Origin: Pontederia crassipes | Lineage: Eukaryota; Streptophyta; Magnoliopsida; Commelinales; Pontederiaceae | Direction: 5' to 3' | Length of the DNA stretch: 64,000 nt | Assembly: GCA_030549335.1 (NCBI GenBank) | Contig: CM060198.1 | Location: 42,138,353 to 42,202,352, forward strand | Shown: positions 44,736 through 56,329 of the stretch, in pieces | Layout of the letters: each line of letters starts with the position of its first letter | How positions within the stretch are numbered: the stretch's first letter is position 1 | The notes under the pieces: generated by a model | Told to the model about the DNA's origin: nothing | The model's database searches: none | Seen by the model: the letters and a program-made list of their open reading frames with translations, nothing else | Program-made: the position numbers and the translations under genes

Positions 44736-46945
44736 TTCAATTTTTCGCCAAAGGTATCGTACGAAAGGAATTTTCAATTTTTTTCAAATTTTTTCAGATT
44801 TTTTCAATTTTTTTGCCAAAGGTATTGTACGAAAGGATTTTTGTTTTTTGAGGAATACATGAGAATCAGTTGTTCAATCTTGTTCATTCATACAAGACAT
44901 GATTCAAACATATCCAAAAGGATTATCCAACATATAAGAATGAATTAATTTAATTAATTATTTATATCTAATTAAATTTTAGTTATTATTACTCTAAGCT
45001 TAGGTCAAATAGAAATTAACTTAATTCAGTTTATTAGCTCATACGTAAATAGCATCCTATCATTTTGTGTTTGTTAACATATTAATCCATAAATCAATCT
45101 TAAATTACTCTCAAATAAATTAATTGACTCAGAGGTGATTAGGATATTAACCATTAGATTATAGAGGATAATTAGCTTGATTAATACTTAATTAAATTAA
45201 TTGCATGATTGAGATGTAATATTCTTTATTTAATTACTCAAGAGATACATGCATATTACTAGTCTACATTTAACTAGTTTTGTGTTCAATATTATTTCAT
45301 TTAATTCAGAATGGCATGCATGCATTTTAATTATGTCTACTTCTTTTTATTTCTTCAAGTCACTAAACAACCCAAGGATATGTTTATTTTGCAAAAAAAA
45401 AGAAATAATGAAAAAGGATATATTGTAAGACTACTAAAAAAAATTAAATGATAAAAGGAGCCCATAAATTAAAATTATAGGGACCACCGCCTTTATCAAT
45501 TTCATAGGTTGCAAATACCACTTATTGCTATGACAACTTGTTTCACAGGCCGTGAGCGATGGTTCGGTATGTGCTTGCCAAAGAAATATAAATATCAAAT
45601 TTTGGATTTCATGCGACTAATGACCTTGACAAAAGTTTACATCTCAACAAACATCAATTTTATTTGAAGGATCTGATCAGCAGTAGGTCGTCGTGAGATA
45701 TAACGACCTATATCGGGCAATTGACGAGTCACAAACAAGTATAATAACATCAATAACACATTCTCCCCTGTGTGATCCCCACAGGTACATTATGATACTA
45801 GTGAAGTGTTGGTGTGTGTGCAGAGGCTACGTTTTGTGTGGGACGTGCATATGGTTATGATCAAGTCAAGTATGAGTTGTATGTTCATATATTATACTAG
45901 ATGGTATATCTACCTGGATGGGTCATATTAGGTCATGATTGACCGTAAGTGTTTTTATGTTTAGTACTCATACTTTTACTTCTGCTACTTCATACTGAGA
46001 CCATGGGATGTACCTTTTTGCTTTCGCACTATGTTTCAGATCGAGACAGTTTGACGTATTTTATCTCTTTTGCCTCTGCATTTCCCTCCCACTGTTATAT
46101 TATTTTAAATTGATAAGTCTTTCGCTTATGTGTTATTTTCCTTGACCATTGGATCAACAAAAGAGTAAAAAAACTGAAGAAAAAGTAGCGCACGTTCACC
46201 ACGTGGGGGTTGAATTTCGAGGCGCTACAATCTCCACCACCTCGCTGCCCAACTTCCACCCTTTCCATCATCATGGCTTGGCCAGCGGCAGCTGCCACGC
46301 CTGATGACTGTGATGAGAAGGGTCAGGATGACAACATACATTAATGATCCAATGACGATCTCTAGTGCCGCCAGTTCATCCATTATCCACCGTGACAGCT
46401 TCACCAAGATTGGCCACCATGAAAGCTCAACCAAGATCGAACATGTCTCCACTAGGAACTCCCAAGCTCTTGTTGCGAAGAATTCTGATTCCCAAAATAT
46501 AATAACAGGGAAAGCAAGGTAATTTTTGTTTGATTTATTCATTTTTTTCTATTCTTGGGTTCTCTTTACGCGTTTCTTTGTAGTCTAATTATTGGTTTCT
46601 ATTTAGACTGAAGGCAAAGAACATGCTGCACCCAAAGAACACGACATGCATAGTTCAATGATATATGTCGATTGCATGGCAGTTTTGATGCTGTTCACCC
46701 CTTTGATTCGACTGCTACTTGAAACACGTGGGATATGGTTTTCGTATTGTTCTTCTACGTCATTAGAAAGAAGAAAATTCCCGAATATATTCTAAATGAA
46801 AACAAAATGGTCACCAAAGGTATTGTAATGGCAGCGAAGATTATGAAATCGATAAAATCTTTCTACAACTAGTAGATTGATCGAGAAAGATATGAGAATC
46901 AATTTTTTTTCTCAGGAATATATGAGAATTAGTTTTTCAGTTGTT
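44736..46945 (+). repeat. Array R, unit 7 (about 2.2 kb)
   Basis: The longest unit: core, Tekay-like LTR tail (ending at 46231, CGAGGCGCTACA), GC-rich segment, intron-like stretch and ORF gamma relic. Confidence 0.8.
46304..46518 (+). CDS. ORF beta in unit R7, unrecognised exon-like frame
   Basis: The frame contains TTYINDPMTISSAASSSIIH and STKIEHVSTRNSQALVAKNS. It ends at AAAGCAAG followed by GTAATTTTTG, and an acceptor CTATTTAG lies about 87 bp further on. The same donor/acceptor pair is present in unit 6. Its start is homologous to the second half of ORF alpha. No known domain. Confidence 0.35.
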
Positions 46946-48453
46946 CAATTCAATTTTTTGCCAAAGGTATTATACGAAAGGAATTTTTAGGTTTTTTCAA
47001 ATTTTTTCAGATTATTTCAGTTTTTTCGCCAAAGGTATTGTACAAAAGGATTTTTGTTTTTCTCCATGAGAATCAGTTGTTCAATCTTGTTCATTCATAC
47101 AAGGCATGATTCAGACATATCCAAAAGGATGATCCAACATATAAGAATGAATTAATTTAATTAATTATTTATATCTAATTAAATTTTAGTTATTATTTCT
47201 CTATGCTTAGGTCAAATAAGAATTTAACTTAATTCAGTTTATTAGCTCATACGTAAATAGCATCCTATCATTTTGTGGTTGTTAACATACTAATTCTTAA
47301 ATCAATCTTGAATTGCTCTCAAATAAATTAATTGACTCAGAGGTGATTAGGATATTAACCATTAGATAATAGAGGATAATTAGCTTGATTAATACTTAAT
47401 TAAATTAATTGCATGATTGAGATGTAATATTCTTGATTTAATTACTCAAGAGATGCATGCATATTACTAGTCTACATTTAACTAGTTATGTGTTGAATAT
47501 TATTTCATTTAATACGGAATGGCATGCATCCATTTTATTTATGTCTACTTGTTTTATTTCCTCAAGTCACTGAACTACCCAAGGCTATGTTTATTTTGCA
47601 AAAAAAAAGAAATAATGAAAAAGGATATATGGTAGGACTGCTGAAAGAAATTGGATGATAAAAGGAGCCCGTAAAATAAAATTATAGGGACGATCGCCTT
47701 TATCAATTTCATAGGTAGCAAATACCACTTATGGCTATGACGACTTGTTTCATAGGCCGTGAGCGGTATGACCTTGCCAAAGAAATATAAAGATCATAAA
47801 TTTAGATTTCATGTGACTAATGACCTTGATAGAAGTTTATGGGTTCATGGTTCATAGACGAGTTGATATAATAACAGAAGATCAAAAAATTTGGAAGTCA
47901 AGACCAAGTCAACAAACATCAATTTTATTTGAAGGATCTGATCAGCAGTAGGTCATCTTGATGTATAACGACCTATCTCGGGCAATTGACTAGTCACGAT
48001 CAAGTATAATGACATCAACAACTCATTCAATATTGATAACTAGAATTTAATGAGTTACTCCAGGATTTAATGGATTATGAGACATCAAGGTAGTTATTTC
48101 CAACTTGAAATCACCTGATAATTAAAATGCCTTTTGTGGTAAAAATAGCTACCTTCCAAAGGACACGACTTGCATAGCTTGATGATATATGTCGACTGCA
48201 TGACAGTTTTGATGTTTTCACCCCTTCGATTCGGCTGCTACTCGGAACACGTGGGATAGTGGTTTTCGTACTATTCTTCTATGTTATTAGAAAGAAGAAA
48301 ATTCCCGAATATATTCTGAATGAAAACAAAAAGGCCACCAAATCTATTATAATGGCAACGAAGATTATGAAAGCTATAAAAATCTTTTTGAAACTAATAG
48401 ATAGATCGCGGAAGATATGAGAATCAGTTTTTTTTCTTAGAAAGATATGAGAA
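46946..48453 (+). repeat. Array R, unit 8, left part
   Basis: Second unit type. It is interrupted by the CACTA element within GATATGAGAATCAG and resumes at 60168. Confidence 0.8.
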
Positions 48454-49370
48454 CACTACAAGAAAATGGGCACTTAGCGACGCAAAATAGCATCGCATAA
48501 GAGGTGACGCTACATACACACCACTAGCGCCTTTATGGCGTCCCCTTTGCGTCACAACAATGAAACGCTATTTACCTCTCGCTAGCGTCTCATTAGCGTG
48601 TTCTTAACTATTCATGAAATGGACACTAATGCTGGCGTAATGGAGACGCTACGTAGACGCTATTATTGCGCGCCACGGAGCAAAAATGCACGGCAGAACC
48701 TAGCGTCGTTCTCTCGTCAACCACGATCGACGCGAATCTCGCGTTGCAAGCTTTGCGGCTCTAAAGCGACGTTATATGACGTCATAGGCTTAGGCGACGC
48801 CATGTAGACGCGAATGTATATTTATATCGCTATTTGTTTTATATTTAAAGCCTATATATCATATATACTATATGTCAATCAATAAATTAATTAAATATTA
48901 TATTAGTATTATCAACATATATAGGTATTCGTACATGATTACTCATATTATATATATGTATTACACGATTATATATATATGTATTTTTACATGATAGGAG
49001 TGTTCCTAAATATATAATTTGTTACTTATATTATTTATGTTATCTTTACATACAATATATATAATATCTTAATTATGCATATATTATTATTATATACTTA
49101 ATCATGAAATTTCGGTGGTTGAATTAACAGAGTGATTTGCTACAAATTATCTCATTTTAGCATCACCGTGGAGACTCAATAGCGTCAATTTTGCATCTAA
49201 CTAGAGCCACTGGTGATGTCGACGCTATGGTGTCACTATTGGCGTCTCTGTAGTGTCGCCGAATTGAGACGCGAGGAGGTTTTAGACGCTAGTTCGATGC
49301 TACGGGGTCGCTAAAAGTACCTAGCGACTCAATAGCGTCTGTATTGCGCCTCCTTAGCTGACTTTTTATC
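48454..49370. repeat. Left subterminal region of CACTA D
   Basis: AGCGTC/GACGCT words are dense at 48475-48810 and 49135-49350, with an AT-rich stretch between. They continue at 49855-49930 and 51260-51345, which shows that later insertions split this region. Confidence 0.8.
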
Positions 49371-49647
49371 CCCTTGCTTAATCGGGCATATATAGACATC
49401 TAAATACATGTATATACTTATACTTATATATAATAAGTACATATATACATATTATTATCACTTAATCTCACACATATAAACATATACACATATATTCACT
49501 TCGAATACGTATACATATACACGTTATCTATATATGACTCACAAATGTATAGACTTATACATACACATATATATTTATAATACATATAGTCATACATACA
49601 TGATAGATTTATAATACTTAATCTCCCACACAGACATATACATACGC

Positions 49648-49693
<46 letters not shown>

Positions 49694-49850
49694 ATTTTGT
49701 TATAGACACATATACATTTAGATTTATGATTTTATATACAAACATGATAGATTGTCGGAAGGAAATAAAACAATTGGAACGGGGCACAATGCGATGAGAC
49801 GCAATATTGATAAATAAAATTACACACATACTAGAAAATTTAAAAAAGAC
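49370..49850. repeat. AT-rich stretch with TA microsatellite
   Basis: Many ATACATATA-type words; a pure TA run of about 36 bp at 49651-49688. No gene seen. Confidence 0.8.
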
Positions 49851-49929
49851 TTTTAATTAGTGTCTCACTAGCGTCGCATTTATGGGACACTACATCTATG
49901 GCGATGCCCTTACGACGCTATGGTGTCTC

Positions 49930-50865
49930 TTATAACATACCTCATCAGGTGTGACGCGTTTTGGTAAAATCGTGCTGGCCGAGGCTCAAAGCGGACAATA
50001 TACCCAACATCTCTCTCGTGACTTATACATGTGAGACTAATCCAAGGCATGCCTCATGAACCCTTCCCCCCTTAGGGGACTCAACGTCCTCGTTGAGTGA
50101 TCGCACCCCACCATGCACAGAGGCTCACGCGGAGTGGCTCTGATACTATATGTAACATACCTGACTAGCGTGTGATATTGTCCGCTTTGAGCCTCGGCCC
50201 GCACGGTTTTACCCAAAATGCATCCTACCAAGCCAACGCCATGCTCCCATATATACCCAGCATCTCTCTCGTACTTATACATGTGGGACTAATCCAAAGG
50301 GCGTTGAGTGATCGCACCCCACCATGCACAGAGGTTCACGCGGAGTGGCTCTGATATCATATGTAATATTCCCCACCAGCGTGTGATATTGTCCGTTCTG
50401 GGCCTCGGCCCACACGGTTTTCCTAAAACGCATCCTACTAAGTCAAGGCCATGCTCCCATATATACCCAGCATCTCTCCCGTGATTTATGCATATGAGAC
50501 TAATTCAAGGCATGCCTCATGCATCCTTCCCCCCTTAGGGGACTCAACGCCCTCGTTGAGTGATCGCACCCCACCATGCACAGAGGTTCACAAGGAGTGG
50601 CTCTGATACCATATGTAACATTCCCTACCAGCGTGTGATATTGTCTGCTCTGGGCCTCAGCCCGCATGGTTTTTATCAAAATGCGTCACACCTGGTGAAG
50701 GACATATTCCCATATATATCCAGCATCTCTCCCATGACTTATGCATGTGGGACTAATCCAAGGCATGCCCCATGAATCCTTCCCCCCTTAGGGACTCAAC
50801 GCCCTCGTTGAGTGATCGCACCCCACCATGCACAGAGGCTCACGTGGAGTGGCTCTGATACCATA
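49930..50865 (+). repeat. Tandem array of a 252-bp unit, about 4 copies
   Basis: Units start TGTAACAT at 50151, about 50362, 50614 and 50866, with a partial one from 49930. Each has GTGTGATATTGTCC, CCCATATATACCCAGCATCT, CCTTCCCCCCTTAGGGG, CGTTGAGTGATCGCACCCC and GAGTGGCTCTGATACCATA. The TGATACCATATGTAACA junction resembles a widespread plant repeat of LTR/TRIM type. The unit is noncoding and lies within the CACTA subterminal region. Confidence 0.75.
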
Positions 50866-51252
50866 TGTAACATACCTGACCAGCGTGTGATATTGTCCGC
50901 TTTGAGCCTCGGCCCGCACAGTTTTATCGAAACGCATCACACCTGATGAAGGACATGTTCCCATATATACCCAGCATCTCTCAACTGACTTATACATGTG
51001 GGACAAATCCAAGGCATGCCTCATGCACCCTTCCCCCCTTAGGGGTGCGATCATTCAACGAGGACGTTGAGTCCCCTAAGGGGGGAAGGGTGCATGAGGC
51101 ATGCCTTGGATTAGTCCCACATGTATAAGTCACGAGAGAGATGCTGGGTATATATGGGAACATGTCCTTCATCAGGTGTGACACGTTTTGGTAAATCGTG
51201 TGGGCCGAGGCTCAAAGCGGATAATATCACACGATGGTCAGGTATGTTACAT
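50865..51252. repeat. 388-bp near-perfect palindrome
   Basis: Left arm 50865-51045 (ATGTAACATACCTGACC ... CCTTAGGGG) and right arm 51073-51252 are inverted copies with a 27-base loop at 51046-51072. It is the last member of the 252-bp array followed by its own inverted copy. Confidence 0.85.
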
Positions 51253-51399
51253 CACTACATTAGCTTAGCGACACATTAGCTTCTCCATAACGCCGCACTT
51301 GCTTACATTGCCTCTACGTAGTGTCACGTCCTTGGGAGACACTAAAAAATTTACTTAAATCTCTAACCCCTCTTCTTTGTTTTCACTGTTGCTATTTTA

Positions 51400-52195
51400 C
51401 CTTCCACCGTCCGACGCCCGACCTCCGACACCCGATGCCCAACACCCAATGCCTGACGCCCGACGTCGACAATCGACTCCTCCGACGCCCGACGCCCGAC
51501 GTTTATGAACGACTCCTCCGACGCCCAACGCCCGACGCCTCCGTCGCCCTCCACCGCCGATGCCTTCAGCCTCCTCCGTCTCTACCTCTACTGCCTCCGC
51601 CTCCACCATCGATGCCTTCAGCCTCCTTCGCCTCTGCCTCTGCCGCCAACGCCTCTACTGCCTCTGACGCCTCCGCCGCCTCCTCCTCCTCCGCCGCCGC
51701 CTCCTCCTCTGCCCTTCTCCTCTTCCGCCGCCCTCCACCTCCTCCGACGTCCGCCCTCCGCCTCCGCCTCCGCCTCCTCCACCGCGCCCCTCCGCCTACT
51801 CCTCCGTCTCCTCCACCGCGCCCCTCCGCCTACTCCACCGCCTCCTCCACCACGCCCATCCGCCACCTCCACCGTGACCCTCCGCCGCCCTCCATCGCAG
51901 CCTCCGCCTCCTCCACCACCCTCCGCCTCCTCCACTGCCCTCCGCCACCGCGCCGACGTTCGCCTCTGCCTCCACCGCCGCCTCCTCCTCCTCCCTCTGC
52001 CTCGTCCGCCCTCCACCGTCGCCTCCTCCTCCTCCACCGCCCTCCGCCACCACGCTGATGTCCGCCTCCGCCTCCACCGCCGCCTCCTCCTCCTCCTCCC
52101 TCTACCTCGTCCGCCCTCCGACTGTGCTCCTCTGTCGGCCGTCGCCCACCGCCCTCTGCCACCGCCATCCGCCGGCATCCCTCACCGGTTAAGAA
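51400..52195. repeat. GC-rich low-complexity tract, CCGCCTCCTCC type
   Basis: 51405-51545 is a minisatellite of GACGCCCGAC words; 51590-52140 is nearly all CCTCC/CCGCC/CTCCTCC. All six frames stay open by composition, giving Pro/Ser- or Gly/Arg-rich translations that are not credible proteins. It may include the promoter or leader of the transposase. Confidence 0.7.
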
Positions 52196-52204
52196 GGTAT
52201 TAGC

Positions 52205-52440
52205 CCGCCACCATGTTAAGTTAATTATTAATGCATGAAGTTAAATACTACTTAATTACTTGAAAGTTATGAACTAATGCATGTTAAGTTAAATACTACT
52301 TAATTACTTGATTGTTTTGTTGTTAAGTTAGTTAGTAATGCATGTTAAGTTAAATACTACTTAATTACTTGAAACTATTGTTGTTAAGTTAGTTAGTTAG
52401 GATGTACTAAGTTAGTAATGCATGTTAAGTTAAACTATTT
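52205..52440. repeat. Tandem repeat of about 65-70 bp, 3-4 copies
   Basis: AATGCATGTTAAGTTAAATA with CTACTTAATTACTTGA is repeated head to tail, upstream of the transposase gene. Confidence 0.8.
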
Positions 52441-52547
52441 TTTTCATAATTCTAGAACCTCTTTTTGATCATGTTCTCATAAATTTTACTAAGGATGTAC
52501 TTCCACATTCTTGGTGATAAAATGAGATTATGATTCGACGATGAAGT

Positions 52548-52601
52548 ACTTGAAACATGTGATTTTGGACTTCTTAAGTTCAAAATCACACGTTTCAAGT
52601 A
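52548..52601. repeat. Hairpin upstream of transposase
   Basis: ACTTGAAACATGTGATTTT and AAAATCACACGTTTCAAGT form an inverted pair with a short central stretch. Confidence 0.7.
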
Positions 52602-52632
52602 AATGAATTTATTGACATATGGCTTAATGTTG

Positions 52633-55600
52633 TCCGTTATAGAAATTATAAAGCCAGATCGTAGTTGGATTCGTCGTTGGAAGGATAAACATGGCGTGAT
52701 AACTGAAGAATATAAGGATGGTGTTGAGGAATTCATTAATGTGGCATATCAAAATGAAGGTGTTGCTTCTTCATATGGCGAAATCTTCTATCCATGCCGG
52801 AAGTGCAAATGTTATCAATGGAAAGTAAGATATGATGTGCAAAAGGATTTATATTACAACGGTTTCTTACTAACATACACCAATTGGTTCTTTCATGACG
52901 AAGAAAGATGGGCTAAAGAAATAAGTAATGTAGATACCGTTGTGGGCGACTCGAGCAATCCGTACAGGGACATGATACGAGATGCAATGTTAGGAGAAAA
53001 TGTTGGTGAAACATTGATTGAAGAAGACCCGAATCCTTCGGCTTCTAAGTTTTATAATCTTCTCGAAGAAGTAGATGAACCTTTATGGGATGAATGCGTG
53101 AAGCAAACTACACTTTCTGCAGTGGCACAACTAATGAACTTAAAATTAGAATTAATATGAGCGAAAGTTGTTTTGACCAGATGCTTGCCATTATTAAGAG
53201 TATGCTTCCAGCTTCAAAAAAATTACTGGGCCATTTTTACAAGTGCAAATGGTTGATGAGAGATTTAGGGTTGGAATATCATAAGATTGATGCATGCCGC
53301 AATCATTGCATGTTGTAGTACAAGGAAAACAACTCACTTATGAGTAGTTCTATTTATGGCGAGCCCAGATTCAAGCCGAAAAAGAATTCCCAAAGTTCGA
53401 AAAAAATGTGGCAAATGCAATATTTAGATACTTTTCGATTGTTCCAAGATTACAATGACTATTTCTTTCTGAACAAACTACATCATTTATGATGTGACAC
53501 AGAGAAGGGGCACCTAAAGATCAAAATTCAATTACACATCGTTCGAATGCAGAGGCATGGAGACGATTTGATGCACTTCATTCGGCTTTTTCTGCAGAAT
53601 CATGCAATGTTAGATTAGGACTTTGCACCGATGGCTTCAACCCATTTGTCTCATCAAGTACTGCTTATTCATGTTGGCCAATTTTTGTGACACCTTATAA
53701 TTTGCCTCAAAGCATGTGTATGAGACGAGAGAATATATTAATTACCTGTATGATCTCGGGTCCTCGATCTCCTGGTAAAAGTTTAGATGTTTACTCAAGA
53801 CCTTTGATTGATGAACTCAAGATGTTGTGGGAGGATGGCGTGATTATCTATGACAAATGTAAAAGACAAAATTTCATTATGAGAGCCGCATTAATGTGGA
53901 CCATAAGTGATTTTCCGGCATATGAAATGCTGAGTGTTTGGAGCACAAAAGGAAAACTTGCTTGTCCCATATGTGGAAAGAATACGAAATCATTTTATTT
54001 GAAAAACTATAAGAAAGTTTGCTAGTTTGATTGTCATAGGATGTTTTTGCCGTTGGAGAATTTGATGCATCATGATCGAAACTCATTTAAAAATAATACA
54101 TCCGAGAACACTTTGTCTCCAACTCATTCGATGGGACAAGAATCGCTAGAGCAAGTAAACAAGCTTAGTGAAGTCTCATTCGGACTAAAGGCCGGTAGTT
54201 ACAAGCAAATTAGGTTTGGAAGTGAACATAATTGGAAGAAAAGAAGTATTTTTGGGAGTTGCCTTACTGATCTTCAAACTTGGTACGTCATAACTTGGAC
54301 GTCATGTATGTGGAGAAGAACGTATTTGACGACATCTTCAACACTATTATGGATGTTAAAGGAAGAACAAAAGATAGCATACAGGGCTCGCGAAGACATG
54401 AAATTAATATGCAAAAGACCAGAGTTAGATATCATTCATCTTCAAAATGGTAAATGCAAAAACAAAAGCTACTTTGTCTTGAGCAATGATCAAAGAAAAG
54501 TGGTTTTCTAATGGGTAAAGCAATTGAAATTCCCCGACGGATATGTATCAAGCATATCTCATTATTTTAACTTGGACAATGGGAAGATACATGGGATGAA
54601 GAGTCATGACTATCATGCTTCCAATTGCCTTTAAAGAACTTTTGCCAAATGCCATCTGGGAGGTTTTAACAAAATTGTCTATGTTCTTTAAAGAGCTTTG
54701 TGCATCCATCGTTCGGAAAGAAGACATCTCTCGGTTAGAGGCTTCTATTGTGATTATCGTGTGCAAGGTTAAGAAGATATTTCCACCTTCTTTCTTTGAT
54801 GTGATGGAACATTTGATTATACATCTACCATATGAAACAAAAATTGCGGGTGCGGTTCAGTATCGATCGATGTATCCTTTCGAAAGGTGCATGTTATATT
54901 TGAAAAGGAAGGCGAAGAATAAGGCAAAAATTGAAGGCTCCATATGTGAAGCATATTTCATTGAGGAGGTATCAAACTTCACTTCAAAATACTTTGAGCC
55001 ACACATACAATCATGACACACCCAAGTTCCAAGAAATGATGATGTGGTGAAAGAGAAGTTGACATGAATATTCTATCCATCTTCAAATACCCATGTCGAC
55101 TTCTTGGTGCATGACGTAAAGTTATCTTGAATGATAGAGATCTCACCGCCATTGAGAATTATGTACTTGCAAATTGTAGCGAAGTGACGCCGTATCTCGA
55201 GTAAGACAATTTGTTCTAATTTGTTATATAATTTAAAGTTAATTGTTGCTATATGATTTCATTATATGAAAACTATGAATTCAGACAATTCAAAGAATTA
55301 TAGCGAGAAATCAATCCGTTAGTTTCAAACGATGAGATATTGAAACCACAAGACGAACATTTTGCCGAGTGGTTGAGATGTGAAGTGAGAAATCTTTCAA
55401 CTTGTTCTTATAAATTGTTATACGTTCGTAACTTTTACTAAAGTTTTTAGTTAATTTTGTTATAGGTTATTAATGGCTCAGTAAAAGAGAACAAAATACA
55501 AGATCTTGGTCCTGGCCCGAAGAAACAAGTTCTTAGCTACTACGGCGTCATAGTCAATGGATATCGTTTTCATACAGAAGAATATAGCCGACAACGTTCA

Positions 55601-56211
55601 ACTATTAATAGCGGCATATGTTTCTAAGAAGCATGTACGGGGACAATGACTTTGATTACTACGGTGTTATAGAAGACATCCTAGAATTGTCTTATTTGGA
55701 AAAATCTAACAAAGTCATGGTGCTAAAATGTCGTTGGTTCAATCTAGAGAAAGGAGTTCGTATCGATCAAAAGTTTAAATTGGTGGATATTAACCCTCGG
55801 TCGAGACTTCGGTTATACGATCCATTCGTATTGGTGGAACAAGCACAACAAGTGTACTACACTAAGTATCCATCGAAAAGAACCAAGGATGAATGGTGGG
55901 CCTCATGCAAGGTGAGGAGTAGACTATTCTTAGCAGAAAAAATGGTAGATGACAATGAAACATCATCCATACATAACGATGTGCACATGGACGATTACTA
56001 TCAAGAAGATAGAGTGAATGAGATGATTGATGTGGCCGACGGAGTTGAGAATTTTTAATTGGTCGATGATGCTGAGCCAATGGAAGAGTTCAATTCAAAT
56101 GACCTCTTGGATGTGAACTTTGATAATTTTGTTGACGATGACTCGAATCAAGATTATAGCGATGATGATGAAGATGATGAAAATGAATTAGAATACGAAA
56201 CAAGCGAATGA
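52633..56211 (+). pseudogene. TNP2-type CACTA transposase
   Basis: This is the transposase that would excise and insert CACTA elements. Domains in order: transposase-associated domain (about 52645-52960; DRSWIRRWKDKH, EEYKDGVEEFINVAY, FYPCRKCKC); TNP2 catalytic region (about 53160-54480; LGLEYHKIDACRNHCML, VRLGLCTDGFNPF, TPYNLPQSMCM, SGPRSPGKSLDVYSRPLIDE, ALMWTISDFPAYEMLS, KLACPICG); DUF4218 (about 54600-55016; KKIFPPSFFDVMEHLIIHL, RSMYPFERCM); DUF4216 (about 55640-55915; YYGVIEDILELSY, AQQVYY); acidic tail (DDDEDDENELE). Introns are likely near 55200-55286 and 55385-55465. The usual initiator Met is absent before KPDRSW. A frame change near 53150, stops near 53316, 53492 and 54022, and further frame changes near 54240-54380 and 55610 make it a pseudogene. 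Confidence 0.92.
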
Positions 56212-56329
56212 ATTCCGTAGTGATTCTAATGACATAAGCTTTTTACTTCCTTTTTTAGGTTATATATGGTTACTGGTAAAAAGTGAAGCTTCTTTCTTTT
56301 TCTCAGTCATAAAATGAGGGGTTGAACAT

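Noticed and set aside
49930-51252. Possible Cassandra TRIM with 5S rRNA-like LTR
   Set aside because: TGTAACATACC and GTCCTCG/CGCACCCC look suggestive, but the internal 5S promoter boxes are absent.
51321-52203. Several long open frames on both strands (Pro/Ser- and Gly/Arg-rich)
   Set aside because: They come from CCTCC/CCGCC low-complexity DNA; all frames are open at once and no domain is present.
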